Shown one piece after another: positions 5,993 to 13,994 of a stretch of DNA of 16,863 nt (positions are counted from its first letter, which is position 1; every line of letters starts with the position of its first letter). The DNA comes from CAZLAK01 sp964557545 (lineage in GTDB: Bacteria; Bacillota; Desulfotomaculia; Desulfotomaculales; Pelotomaculaceae). The translations under genes and the position numbers were made by a program. The stretch is taken from the NCBI GenBank assembly GCA_964557545.1, contig CAZLAK010000034.1, forward strand, positions 1 through 16,863, written 5' to 3'. The notes beneath the pieces are model-generated. The model did no database searches. It was not told the DNA's origin and was given only the letters and a program-made list of their open reading frames with translations.

Positions 5993-7453
5993 TCACCCTC
6001 CGACCAAGGCAAGCGCCTTCTTGAGCCTGCGCAGCACGCCTTCTTTGCCGATTACAGCCATCACCTTGGGCAAATCCGGTCCCTGGGTGCTGCCGGTAAG
6101 AGCCGCCCTCACCGGCACAAAAACGTCCTTTCCTTTAAGACCGGCCTTTTGGCCCGCCGCTTTTAAAATATAAGGGGCGTTTTGGGCCGTCAGGCGCTCA
6201 GTGCGGCCCACTTCCTCCGCCAGGGCCTCTAAGAGCGCCGCCACCTTTTCCCGGCTTAAGACCTCTTTGGCCTCCTCACTGAAGCTGTACCCGTCACCCA
6301 AATATTTTCTGGCGTATTCCGGTATCTCCTCCAAGCAGCACACATAGTCTCGGGCCAGCTCCACGACCGCCTTCACCCATTCCTGCTCCAAAGCCGAAGG
6401 GGAACCGCTTACGCAGCCGGCCTTTTGCAAAAAAGGAACGGCCAGTGCGGCCAGGCGTTCGACAGATGCGGCCCTGATGTAGTGGCCGTTTAACCAGTTG
6501 AGCTTGTCTAAATCAAAAACGGCCGGGCTCTTGCTCACTCTGTCCAGGGAAAACGATTTTTTTAGTTCTTCCACAGAAATGACTTCCTCTTCACCGCCCG
6601 GCGACCAGCCCAAAAGGGCCAGGAAATTCACCAGCGCCTCCGGCAGGTAACCTCTTTCCCGGTACTGGATGACGGCGGTAGCGCCGTGCCGCTTGCTCAT
6701 CTTGCTGCGGTCTTTGCCCAAAATGAGCGAGACGTGGGCAAAGGCGGGCAGCTCCCAGCCAAATGCTTCGTAAAGGAGGATCTGGCGGGGAGTGTTGGGC
6801 AGGTGCTCTTCCGCCCTTATGACGTGGCTGATCTTCATCTCGTGGTCGTCCACCACGACGGCAAAGTTGTAAGTCGGTATGCCGTCGGACTTTAAAATAA
6901 TAAAGTCACCAATGCCGGAACACTCGAAACAAACTTCGCCGCGCACCAGATCGCGCACTGTCACCGTCTTATTTTCCGGGACGGCAAAGCGCAGGGCCGG
7001 CTTTCTTCCCAATGCCTTTAGCCGCTCGCGCTCGGTTAAAGTAAGCCCCCGGCAGCGGCCGGTATACTTAACCTGCTCGCCGCTTTTTAGGAGCTCTTCC
7101 CGCTGGGCGGCCAGTTCTTCCTCGGTACAGTAGCACGGATAAGCTAGCCCCTTTTCCACCAGCAGGTTGGCGCAGCGGCGGTAAATTTCCAGCCGGTCCG
7201 TCTGCCGGTAAGGCCCGTACGGTCCCCCTACGTCTACTCCTTCGTCCCAGTCCAGACCCAGCCAGCGCAGGGCTTCCAGTATATTTTCCTCGGCTTCTGG
7301 CGAGGAGCGCTCTAAGTCGGTATCCTCAATGCGCACAATAAAAGTGCCGCCGTAGCGGCGGGCAAAGAGCCAGTTAAAAAGCGCCGACCTGGCTCCTCCA
7401 ATGTGCAAAGGACCGGTCGGGCTGGGTGCAAACCTCACCCTCACAGAGTTCAA
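5993..7453 (-). CDS. gltX: Glutamyl-tRNA synthetase
   Basis: Class I synthetase charging tRNA-Glu. In many Firmicutes it also charges tRNA-Gln for later amidation, and which applies here is not visible. The 486-aa protein has FAPSPTGPLHIGG (residues 8-20), the zinc-site pattern CYC...YTGRC (about 107-134), and the KMSKS-type motif KMSKRHG (251-257). A C-terminal anticodon-binding domain follows. The start chosen is TTG at 7453, giving MNSVRVRFAPSP, with GGGAGG 8 bases upstream and the family's normal length. The open frame runs a further 46 codons to 7591, but that would place the start inside the -35 region of the promoter at 7568-7596. It is the first gene of the gltX-cysE-cysS-mrnC-thyX-rlmB-rae1 run. 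Confidence 0.96.
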   Translation of the reverse strand: MNSVRVRFAPSPTGPLHIGGARSALFNWLFARRYGGTFIVRIEDTDLERSSPEAEENILEALRWLGLDWDEGVDVGGPYGPYRQTDRLEIYRRCANLLVEKGLAYPCYCTEEELAAQREELLKSGEQVKYTGRCRGLTLTERERLKALGRKPALRFAVPENKTVTVRDLVRGEVCFECSGIGDFIILKSDGIPTYNFAVVVDDHEMKISHVIRAEEHLPNTPRQILLYEAFGWELPAFAHVSLILGKDRSKMSKRHGATAVIQYRERGYLPEALVNFLALLGWSPGGEEEVISVEELKKSFSLDRVSKSPAVFDLDKLNWLNGHYIRAASVERLAALAVPFLQKAGCVSGSPSALEQEWVKAVVELARDYVCCLEEIPEYARKYLGDGYSFSEEAKEVLSREKVAALLEALAEEVGRTERLTAQNAPYILKAAGQKAGLKGKDVFVPVRAALTGSTQGPDLPKVMAVIGKEGVLRRLKKALALVGG

Positions 7454-7567
7454 AACGACGACCTCCCAAATATCTTTCTTGCCAGGGCAAAAATTCGCCT
7501 CGTTTTTAGCGTTAACACCGGGCGCGTTAATCACGTCAATAATGTCGTTAATTTTGACTACAGCATG

Positions 7568-7596
7568 ATTATAGCACCGGCCCGCCGGCACGGCAA
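7568..7596 (-). promoter_or_regulatory. Sigma-A-type promoter of the gltX operon
   Basis: The minus strand has -10 TATAAT (7568-7573) and, 17 bases upstream, TTGCCG (7591-7596) as a weaker -35. The predicted start is near 7561, giving a leader of about 108 bases. It lets the gltX run be transcribed independently of the efflux cassette upstream. The leader contains repeated (A/G)TTAACG words but no T-box signature. Confidence 0.75.
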
Positions 7597-7613
7597 CTCA
7601 ATCGTGAATTGAG
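7597..7613 (-). other. Inverted repeat abutting the gltX -35 box
   Basis: CTCAAT (7597-7602) and ATTGAG (7608-7613) form a perfect 6-bp dyad with a 5-base centre. It lies directly upstream of the -35 hexamer and 15 bases after the TetR stop codon. It could be a regulator site for the gltX promoter or part of a poor terminator for the TetR gene. There is no T-run to favour the second. Confidence 0.4.
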
Positions 7614-7628
7614 CCCGAATAAGGGCAG

Positions 7629-8249
7629 CTAGCGCCGGCCGGCTCCCTCCATAAAAAGGCGCACTGCTTTTTGGGCCGTCTCTTTGATGTCAAATTCGGT
7701 TTCTTCCCAAACTGCCTTATACCACAGGCTTCCCAAAATGCCCCAGAAAAATTCGGCCGCCAGCTCCACATCTAAGTCGGGGCAGGTTTCGCCCCGGTCC
7801 CGGCCCTCCATCAGAAGTTTTTTTAACCGCTCTATTTTCTGTCGACGCAAGTCGCCGAGCCAGCGATGCATTTCTTCACTGCTAAAAGCGTGGTCGCTCA
7901 AGGCCACCCGGGAAATATCGCGGTACTCGCGCAAAAACGTCAAGTGCATCTCTACGAGGGCGCACAGCTGTCCGCCGAGGTCCAAAGGGCCGCCTTCCGG
8001 CCGGGCAGAAACCCCTGCGCCCAGTCCAGCTTTTTCTCCCCCGGCATAAAATTTCAGGCCTTCTTTTACTACTTCCTCAAATAAATGCCGCTTGCTGGCA
8101 AAGTACTCGTAGACCGTGCCCTTGCCCACACCTGCCTCAAAAGCGATGTCCTCCACCCTGGCGCGGTGGTAGCCGTGCCGGGAAAAGACTTTGGCCGCCG
8201 CTTTTATAATCGAAAGCCTCTTGTTCGGGCTATGGGCTAAAACAGTCAT
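7629..8249 (-). CDS. TetR/AcrR-family transcriptional repressor, probable regulator of the RND efflux genes
   Basis: The 206-aa protein has a typical TetR N-terminal DNA-binding domain: AAAKVFSRHGYHRARVEDIA, then the turn and recognition helix EAGVGKGTVYEYFASKRHLF (residues about 18-57). The remainder is an all-helical ligand-binding and dimerisation region that is poorly conserved, so the inducer cannot be predicted. It is the last gene of the cassette, 52 bases after the RND pump. A TetR-like operator dyad lies at 12699-12716 next to the promoter of the cassette, so autoregulated repression of all three genes is the simplest model. The ATG start has only a weak upstream GGGGTAGG. Confidence 0.9.
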   Translation of the reverse strand: MTVLAHSPNKRLSIIKAAAKVFSRHGYHRARVEDIAFEAGVGKGTVYEYFASKRHLFEEVVKEGLKFYAGGEKAGLGAGVSARPEGGPLDLGGQLCALVEMHLTFLREYRDISRVALSDHAFSSEEMHRWLGDLRRQKIERLKKLLMEGRDRGETCPDLDVELAAEFFWGILGSLWYKAVWEETEFDIKETAQKAVRLFMEGAGRR

Positions 8250-8301
8250 TTGCAGCCTACCCCGCTTTTAAAGGAAAGGTAATGGAAACGGCGGTCCCAT
8301 C

Positions 8302-11300
8302 TTACCGGGAACTGCCGGGAGAGCTTTCGCCGGCAGCCCAGCGGCTAAAGCGCGCCGTTATCTTCTGGCCTAAGTCGTCAAAGTAAACGTAAACGACCGG
8401 AATGAAAACCAGGGTCAAAAACGTGGATACGGTAAGGCCGCCTATAACCACTGCGGCCAGCGGCGCCTGGCTTTCTCCCCCTTCTCCTATGCCAATGGCC
8501 AGCGGCAGCATGGCCAAAATGGTGGTCAGGGCGGTCATCAAGATGGGCCTAAGGCGCACCGGGCCGGCGGTAAGGATGGCCTGGGTGCGCTCTACGCCGC
8601 GGCGGCGCAGGGTGTTGATGTAATCCACCAGGACAATGCCGTTGCTCACCACAATGCCGGCGAGCATGATGAGCCCTATAAAGGCCGGCACGCTAAACCG
8701 GTAGCCGGTGATGAAAAGGCTCAAAACCACGCCTATAACCGTGGTGGGCATGGTAAACATGATAACAAAGGGGTAAAGCAAAGACTCGTACTGAATGGCC
8801 ATAACCATGTAAACCAGCAGCACGGCCAGGGCCAGGGCCATGGCCAGACTCTGGAAGGACTCGATCATTTCCTTATCGGCTCCGGTGAACTCGATGCTGT
8901 ATCCGGGCGGCAGCACCAGGCGCGCGGCGCGCTCCTTTATCTCATTGGTGACGCTCCGCAGGTCGCGGCCGGCAATTTCACCGGTTACCGTAACTACCCG
9001 GTCCTGCTCCCGGCGGTCGATCTGTACCGGCCCGGTAGCGGTCACCAGGGAGGCCACGTCGGCCAGGCGCACCACTGCACCGGACGGCGCCGTTATAGCC
9101 AGGTTAGACAAATGGTAGAGGTCTTCCCTGGCCTCTTTTTTCAACCTCACCCGGATGTCGTACTCGTCTTCCGCCGTGCGGTAGCGCGTGGCCACCTGAC
9201 CCTGGACGGAAGTTTTCACCGCCTGCACCACCTGAGCCGGGGTAAGGCCGTAGCTCTGGGCCAGCTGGCGGTTAACTTTAACCTGCACCTCGGGGTAGCC
9301 GGCACTCAAACTCGTGTCCACCTCTCTGGTACCTTCTACCTGCCTTACTTCCCCGGCCAGCTGCTCGGCTATATCCCGCAAAACACTCAAATCTGAACCG
9401 CGTACGGCAATACTGATGGGCGAAGACGTCCTCATGGCAGTCATAGTGGGGTCAACAGAAGAAACTTTTACTTTGGCTCCCGGCAGCTCTCCCAAAAGCC
9501 AGCGCACCTCATCGGCTACTTCATCGGCTGTCCTTTGCCTTTGCGTCCGGGGAACAAGCATCACCTGCAGGCGGGCTATATCCGGCTGGTAGGCAGAAAC
9601 AAAAGAACTGCGGCCGGCCGAGCCTACGCTGGAAAAAACTGTCTGCACTTCCGGTATCCCGGCTAAAATTTCTTCCACCTCCTGCACAAAAGCCCCGGTT
9701 CTCTCCAAAGAGGTGCCGCGGTCCATCTGGATATCGACGGCGATTTGGCCTGCGTCCATCTTGGGCAGAAACTCGGCCCCAATGGCGGGCACGAGGGCCA
9801 GACTGGCCGCCAGAGAAAGGACCACGGCACCCACCACGGCGCGGCGGTGAGAAAGCGCCCAGCCCAAAACCTTCCGGTAAACCTCGTTTAAACTTTCCAG
9901 CCACGACCCCCAGCGGTCCAGGATACGGCGGAGCCGGCCACCGCCGGCCTTTTCCTCGGCGGTGAGGAACTGAGATGAGAGCATCGGAACGACGGTGAGA
10001 GCCACCAGGAGGGAGGAAAAGATGGCAAAAGAAACGGTTATGGCCATCTGCCGGAAGATGATCGCAGAGATTCCCTCTACAAAAACGATGGGCAGAAAGA
10101 CGGCAATGGTGGTAAAAGTGGCCGCCATAACCGCGTTCCCGACTTCGGCCGCCCCCTGGCGGGCCGCCTCCATTAAAGACAGGCCGCTCTTGCGGTGGCG
10201 GTATATGTTTTCCAACACGACGATGGCATCGTCCACCATGCGGCCAATCCCTAAGGCCAAACCGCCCATGGACACCAGGTTAAAGGCAATACCGGCAAAG
10301 TACATGAGCGCAAAAGTGGCTATAACCGACAGCGGTATGGCCGTAAAGATGATCAGCGTGCTGCGGCCGCTGCGCAGGAAAAGGAAAATGACTATTGTGG
10401 CCAGGAGCGCACCTTCCAGGGCGCTCCTCTTTACGGAAGCCAGAGACCTCTTAATAAACTCCGACTGGTCGTAGGCGTAGCGCACTTCTACTCCCTGGGG
10501 CAGCCGCTTGACCAGCCGGTCCATTTCTTCTTTGACGGCGGCCACCACTTTAACCGTGTTGGCATCGGACTGTTTTAACACGTGCAGGCCCACGCTCGGC
10601 TGGCCGTTCATCCTCGTCCTCTGGGTAACGTCTTTGTAACTGTCTTTTACTTCCGCTACATCGCGCAGATATACCGTCTGGCCCCCGGCCGTCCCTACCG
10701 GCAGCTCCTCTATCTCCTGCAGGCTGGCAAATTCGCCCGTATTGCGGACAAAGAGCACCCGCCCTCCCTCTGTCAGCTCACCGCCGGGCTCATTGAAGTT
10801 GTCGGCCCACAGGGCCTGCACCACCTGAGCTATGGTCAGCCCGTAGCCGTTTAATTTCACCGGGTCTACGGCCACTTCCACTTCTCTTTCCAGGCCGCCG
10901 GTAACGGTCACCGAAGCCACGCCGGGAATTCTCTCTATAGCGCCCTTAAATTCCTCCTCTACCAGTTTTTTGAGCTCGGCCAGGTCCTGGAGCCCGGTGA
11001 TGCCCACTTGGAGAACGGGCATCATGGAGGGGTCCATTTTGAAGACCATGGGGTTGTCCACTTCGTCCGGAAGGGTTCTTTTAACCAGGTCGAGTTTCTC
11101 GCGCATCTGGAGAGTGGCAAAATTCATGTCGGTACCCCAGTTGAACCGGCAGATAACTATGGAAGAACCGGCATTGGTGTATGAATAAATTTCTTTTAAG
11201 TTTTCTACCGTTCCCATGCTTTCTTCGATAGGCCTGGTCACCCTGGTTTCCACTTCTTCTGAGCCGGCACCCGGGTAAGAAGCGATGACCGCTGCCACGG

Positions 11301-11427
11301 GAAACTTCATGTCCGGGTAGAGGTCCAGCGGCAGCTTGCTGTAAGAAACCAGGCCCAGAACCACCACCATGAAAACCACCATAATTATCGTCACAGGTCT
11401 TTTGACCGCCAGGTCGGATATTTTCAC
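8302..11427 (-). CDS. RND-family efflux pump, inner membrane transporter (AcrB/SwrC-like)
   Basis: Proton-driven export pump of the resistance-nodulation-division superfamily, 1041 aa, the usual length. It has the classic two-fold layout: TM1 at about 12-30, a large extracytoplasmic loop, then a TM2-TM6 block from about 335 to 490. A second loop and TM block run to about 1020. TM4 holds the paired proton-relay aspartates in GRMVDDAIVVLENIYRH (Asp399, Asp400). Where E. coli AcrB has Lys940 (TM10), this protein reads IVVSNGIVLVDYIN. I recall that kind of substitution from Gram-positive SwrC-like pumps. The GTG start has GGAAGGCGGA upstream. The gene is 67 bases from the membrane-fusion gene. 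No outer-membrane channel gene is present, in keeping with a single-membrane cell. The substrate is unknown. Confidence 0.95.
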   Translation of the reverse strand: MKISDLAVKRPVTIIMVVFMVVVLGLVSYSKLPLDLYPDMKFPVAAVIASYPGAGSEEVETRVTRPIEESMGTVENLKEIYSYTNAGSSIVICRFNWGTDMNFATLQMREKLDLVKRTLPDEVDNPMVFKMDPSMMPVLQVGITGLQDLAELKKLVEEEFKGAIERIPGVASVTVTGGLEREVEVAVDPVKLNGYGLTIAQVVQALWADNFNEPGGELTEGGRVLFVRNTGEFASLQEIEELPVGTAGGQTVYLRDVAEVKDSYKDVTQRTRMNGQPSVGLHVLKQSDANTVKVVAAVKEEMDRLVKRLPQGVEVRYAYDQSEFIKRSLASVKRSALEGALLATIVIFLFLRSGRSTLIIFTAIPLSVIATFALMYFAGIAFNLVSMGGLALGIGRMVDDAIVVLENIYRHRKSGLSLMEAARQGAAEVGNAVMAATFTTIAVFLPIVFVEGISAIIFRQMAITVSFAIFSSLLVALTVVPMLSSQFLTAEEKAGGGRLRRILDRWGSWLESLNEVYRKVLGWALSHRRAVVGAVVLSLAASLALVPAIGAEFLPKMDAGQIAVDIQMDRGTSLERTGAFVQEVEEILAGIPEVQTVFSSVGSAGRSSFVSAYQPDIARLQVMLVPRTQRQRTADEVADEVRWLLGELPGAKVKVSSVDPTMTAMRTSSPISIAVRGSDLSVLRDIAEQLAGEVRQVEGTREVDTSLSAGYPEVQVKVNRQLAQSYGLTPAQVVQAVKTSVQGQVATRYRTAEDEYDIRVRLKKEAREDLYHLSNLAITAPSGAVVRLADVASLVTATGPVQIDRREQDRVVTVTGEIAGRDLRSVTNEIKERAARLVLPPGYSIEFTGADKEMIESFQSLAMALALAVLLVYMVMAIQYESLLYPFVIMFTMPTTVIGVVLSLFITGYRFSVPAFIGLIMLAGIVVSNGIVLVDYINTLRRRGVERTQAILTAGPVRLRPILMTALTTILAMLPLAIGIGEGGESQAPLAAVVIGGLTVSTFLTLVFIPVVYVYFDDLGQKITARFSRWAAGESSPGSSR

Positions 11428-11494
11428 GTCCGCCTTCCACCGCCCTTTACTTAAACTGCCAGCAATGCCTCAAATAACCTTATACCGGCACGTC

Positions 11495-12655
11495 TTAACG
11501 GTTTTTAACTTCCACCGGCGTGCCGTCCCGCAAAAGCCCGTGCCCGGCAGTAACCACCGTATCCCCTTCATTTAAGCCCTCCAGCACTTGAACGCAGTCC
11601 CGCCCGGTATAGCCGATTTTTACTCTGCGCTCCCGGGCCAGGCCCTCTTCCACTACGTAGACCACCTTTACTTCGCCCTTATCGACTACAGCCTCTTTGG
11701 GCACTGTCAGAACCCCTTTCAGTTCACCGGATCGCACCTCCACCTCGGCAAACATGCCGGGCTTGATTTGGTGTCGGGGGTTTTCAATTTCTACTTTGAC
11801 CTGGAAGGTTTTAGTCTTGGGGTCGGCCGCCGGGGCCACACTGACGGCCCGCCCCGCAAAAGTCCCGCCGCCCGCCGCCGGAACTTTTACTTGAACTTCA
11901 TCGCCTTCTTGCACACTGCCGATGAGGTATTCGGGCACGCTGATTTCCACGTTCACCGCGTCTATATCCACCACGGTGACCAGCGGCGATGAAGGCCCCA
12001 CCACCTCTCCCGGCTCTGCATCGAGGGAGGCCACCTGGCCCCTGATGGGCGATTTAACTAAAGTGTTTTCCAGCTGGCTCTGCCAGTAATTTAAGCTGGC
12101 TTCGGCCTGGCGCACCAGGGCGTCGCTCCGGCCGGAAGAAGCCCGCTGGTAGCTGTAAAGGGCCGCCTCGTATGCCTGCCGGGATATGGCGCCTTCACTG
12201 TAGAGCTTTTCGGCGCGCTCTAAGTTGGCCTGCGCTTCGAGGAGAACTGCGCTCTGCTCTCTTTGGCCCGCCACAGCCGCTTCCAGCGCGCCTTGCGCCT
12301 GTTTGAGCTGGGCCAAAATTTCTGAATCGTCCAGTTGAACCAGGACCTGGCCGGGCTCCACTTCCACGCCCACCTTTACCGGCACGCAGGCCACCCTGCC
12401 CTGGGTTTTAGGAGCCAGGGACACCGACTGACGGGCGGTTACCCTGCCGTAAAGGGTGGCAACTTGCGTCAAATCTCTCTTTTCCACGGCAGCTGCGCTT
12501 ACCGCCACCGCCTGGCTTGCTTTTGCCCCTGCGGGGTCCTTTTTGCCGCAGCCGCCCAGTAACAGACCGGCACAGGCCGTCAGGAGCAGGGCCAAAGGCA
12601 GCAAATAAAAAGTCCTGGCCGCAGCAGCTTTCTCCTTCATAAAAATGCCGACCAC
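11495..12655 (-). CDS. RND efflux membrane-fusion (periplasmic adaptor) lipoprotein
   Basis: HlyD/AcrA-type adaptor that works with the RND pump encoded next. The N-terminus is a signal peptide with a hydrophobic core (about 15-35) and two possible lipobox cysteines. LLTAC (Cys28) and LLLGGC followed by GKK (Cys36) are both candidates, and the second looks most like a mature lipoprotein start. Then come the beta-barrel and lipoyl half-motifs (GRVTARQSVSLAPKTQGRV and PVKVGVEVEPGQVLVQLDD, about 70-110). A helical hairpin at about 112-198 and the second lipoyl half (KSPIRGQVASLDAEPGEVV) follow, then the C-terminal barrel with VPKEAVVDKG. The GTG at 12655 has AAGGA close upstream. An in-frame ATG at 12640 (MKEKAAAART) is equally plausible and leaves the signal peptide intact. 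Confidence 0.92.
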   Translation of the reverse strand: MVGIFMKEKAAAARTFYLLPLALLLTACAGLLLGGCGKKDPAGAKASQAVAVSAAAVEKRDLTQVATLYGRVTARQSVSLAPKTQGRVACVPVKVGVEVEPGQVLVQLDDSEILAQLKQAQGALEAAVAGQREQSAVLLEAQANLERAEKLYSEGAISRQAYEAALYSYQRASSGRSDALVRQAEASLNYWQSQLENTLVKSPIRGQVASLDAEPGEVVGPSSPLVTVVDIDAVNVEISVPEYLIGSVQEGDEVQVKVPAAGGGTFAGRAVSVAPAADPKTKTFQVKVEIENPRHQIKPGMFAEVEVRSGELKGVLTVPKEAVVDKGEVKVVYVVEEGLARERRVKIGYTGRDCVQVLEGLNEGDTVVTAGHGLLRDGTPVEVKNR

Positions 12656-12698
12656 CCTTTCTTCTTTCTTTGAATTTAAAATCCCAAATGTCCAAAAA

Positions 12699-12716
12699 AC
12701 CGACCGGCTGGTCAGT
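12699..12716 (-). promoter_or_regulatory. Probable TetR-type operator of the efflux cassette
   Basis: The plus strand reads ACCGACC (12699-12705), centre GGCT, GGTCAGT (12710-12716). This is an inverted repeat with 6 of 7 arm positions matched. GACC/GGTC half-sites separated by a few bases are common among TetR-family operators. The dyad begins about 15 bases past the -10 box, where a bound repressor could block transcription. Confidence 0.6.
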
Positions 12717-12731
12717 CAACTCTTCAGCTAA

Positions 12732-12761
12732 AATATAATTCTGAATATAACGGCCTGTCAA
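12732..12761 (-). promoter_or_regulatory. Sigma-A-type promoter of the efflux cassette
   Basis: The minus strand shows -35 TTGACA (12756-12761), an 18-base spacer and -10 TATATT (12732-12737), 11 of 12 consensus positions. The predicted start is near 12725. The dyad at 12699-12716 overlaps the early transcribed region. This separates the cassette from the ispD-ispF transcript. Confidence 0.8.
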
Positions 12762-12782
12762 CGAAAAACCCGGCTAAAAAGC

Positions 12783-12814
12783 AAAAAATAAAAAACGGCG
12801 GAATTTCATTCCAC
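12783..12814 (-). terminator. Probable intrinsic terminator overlapping the ispF stop codon
   Basis: On the minus strand GTGGAAT (12808-12814) can pair with ATTCCGC (12798-12804) around a GAA loop. This gives 7 pairs including one G-U. It is followed by CG and a T-rich run of TTTTTTATTTTTT (12784-12796). The stem includes the last two codons and the TGA of ispF. The stem is short, so efficiency may be modest. Confidence 0.6.
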
Positions 12815-13273
12815 CAGCACAACGGCATAAGCGGCTATGCCTTCGCCCCGGCCGGTAAATCCCAGGCCTTCGGCAGTAGTAGCTTTAATGTTTACGCGCT
12901 CTTCCTCAATTCCCAGACAACGAGCTATGTTTTTGACCATTTCGTTAATGTAAGGGGCCAGCCGGGGTTTTTCGGCCACTATAACGGCATCCACATTGAT
13001 AAGCCGGGCCCCCTTAGCTTCTAACAGCTCTTTAACGTGGCCCAAGAGCAAAATACTGCTGACCCCGGCGTACTGCGGGTCGGAATCGGGAAAATGGGTG
13101 CCTATATCCCGCTCACCGGCCGCTCCGAGCACGGCGTCCATAATGGCGTGCACCAGCACGTCGGCGTCGGAGTGCCCCAGAAGGCCTTTTTCATAATCCA
13201 CCTTCACACCGCCCAAGACAAGGGGCCTTCCCTCCACCAGGCGGTGCACGTCAAAACCTAAACCCACCCTCAT
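12806..13273 (-). CDS. ispF: 2-C-methyl-D-erythritol 2,4-cyclodiphosphate synthase
   Basis: Fifth enzyme of the MEP isoprenoid pathway; it cyclises CDP-methylerythritol 2-phosphate with release of CMP. The 155-aa protein has the zinc ligands Asp8 and His10 in GFDVHR and His42 in VHAIMDAVLGA. It also has LLGHSDADVL (31-40) and THFPDSD. ATTAEGLGFTGRGEGIAAYAV at the C-terminus completes the trimer-interface active site (ATTAEGLGFTGRGEG is typical). The length equals the family norm. It starts 19 bases after ispD, which supplies the substrate's precursor, so the pair forms an operon. A probable terminator overlaps its stop codon. Confidence 0.97.
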   Translation of the reverse strand: MRVGLGFDVHRLVEGRPLVLGGVKVDYEKGLLGHSDADVLVHAIMDAVLGAAGERDIGTHFPDSDPQYAGVSSILLLGHVKELLEAKGARLINVDAVIVAEKPRLAPYINEMVKNIARCLGIEEERVNIKATTAEGLGFTGRGEGIAAYAVVLVE

Positions 13274-13292
13274 TGCCGCTATACCCAGCCTT

Positions 13293-13994
13293 TTACCGGA
13301 TTATTTTTAGCCTGCAGGCGGCCAATGCTTCAGCTGCCGCCAAGTCTTCGGGTGTAGTGATCTTTATGTTGGCGTAAGACCCCTCTACAATTTTTACCGG
13401 ACAGCCGCACCTTTCTACCAGTGCACAGTCGTCGGTAGCCGCATAGTTATCCTTTCGGGCTTTCTCGTGGGCGGCCAAAAGCAGGTCTTTGCGGAAGGCC
13501 TGAGGCGTCTGCACCAGCCACACCTCTTCCCGCGGCAGGGTAGCCCGCACCAGACCGTCGGGACCGGCAGTCTTTACCGTATCTTTGGCCAAAACGGCCG
13601 CCGTTGCCGCCCCCCACTCGACCGCAGCCCTCAATACCTCAGCAACTAACCGGTCGGTGAGGAAAGGCCGGGCCCCGTCGTGAACCAGGACCAGTTCGGC
13701 CCACTTGGGCAAAGCGCACAAGCCCCGGTAAACAGACTCCTGCCGCTCGCTGCCCCCCTGCACAACTCTATGCCACTTGCCGCCGGCGTAATTCTGGCAC
13801 ATCTCTTCCGCCCGCTCCTCGTCGCCGGCCGCCACTACCAGAACTATCCCGCCTACACTGGGATTTCTCCCTAAGACTTTGAGCACATGACCGACTACCG
13901 GTACGCCGGCTAAACACAAAAACTGCTTTTTGAGGGGCAGCCCTATCCGGTTTCCGCTGCCGGCGGCAGGTACCACGGCCGCTGCCCTAACCAA
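13293..13994 (-). CDS. ispD: 2-C-methyl-D-erythritol 4-phosphate cytidylyltransferase
   Basis: Third enzyme of the MEP pathway; it joins CTP and methylerythritol 4-phosphate. The 233-aa protein has the nucleotide-binding signature VVPAAGSGNRIG and then KKQF (residues 7-25). It also has GGSERQESVYRGL (80-92), VLVHDGARPF (102-111), WLVQTPQAF (159-167), AATDDCALVE (185-194) and IKITTPEDL (210-218), all standard. The TTG start overlaps the yacL stop by 8 bases, with GAGG 9 bases upstream, so translational coupling to yacL is likely. The next gene is ispF, the pathway partner. Confidence 0.96.
   Translation of the reverse strand: MVRAAAVVPAAGSGNRIGLPLKKQFLCLAGVPVVGHVLKVLGRNPSVGGIVLVVAAGDEERAEEMCQNYAGGKWHRVVQGGSERQESVYRGLCALPKWAELVLVHDGARPFLTDRLVAEVLRAAVEWGAATAAVLAKDTVKTAGPDGLVRATLPREEVWLVQTPQAFRKDLLLAAHEKARKDNYAATDDCALVERCGCPVKIVEGSYANIKITTPEDLAAAEALAACRLKIIR

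Noticed and set aside
7454..7591. N-terminal extension of GltX by 46 codons
   Set aside because: The frame is open and reads protein-like, but it crosses the -35/-10 boxes. The family starts at VRVRFAPSPTG, and GGGAGG is correctly placed for the TTG at 7453.
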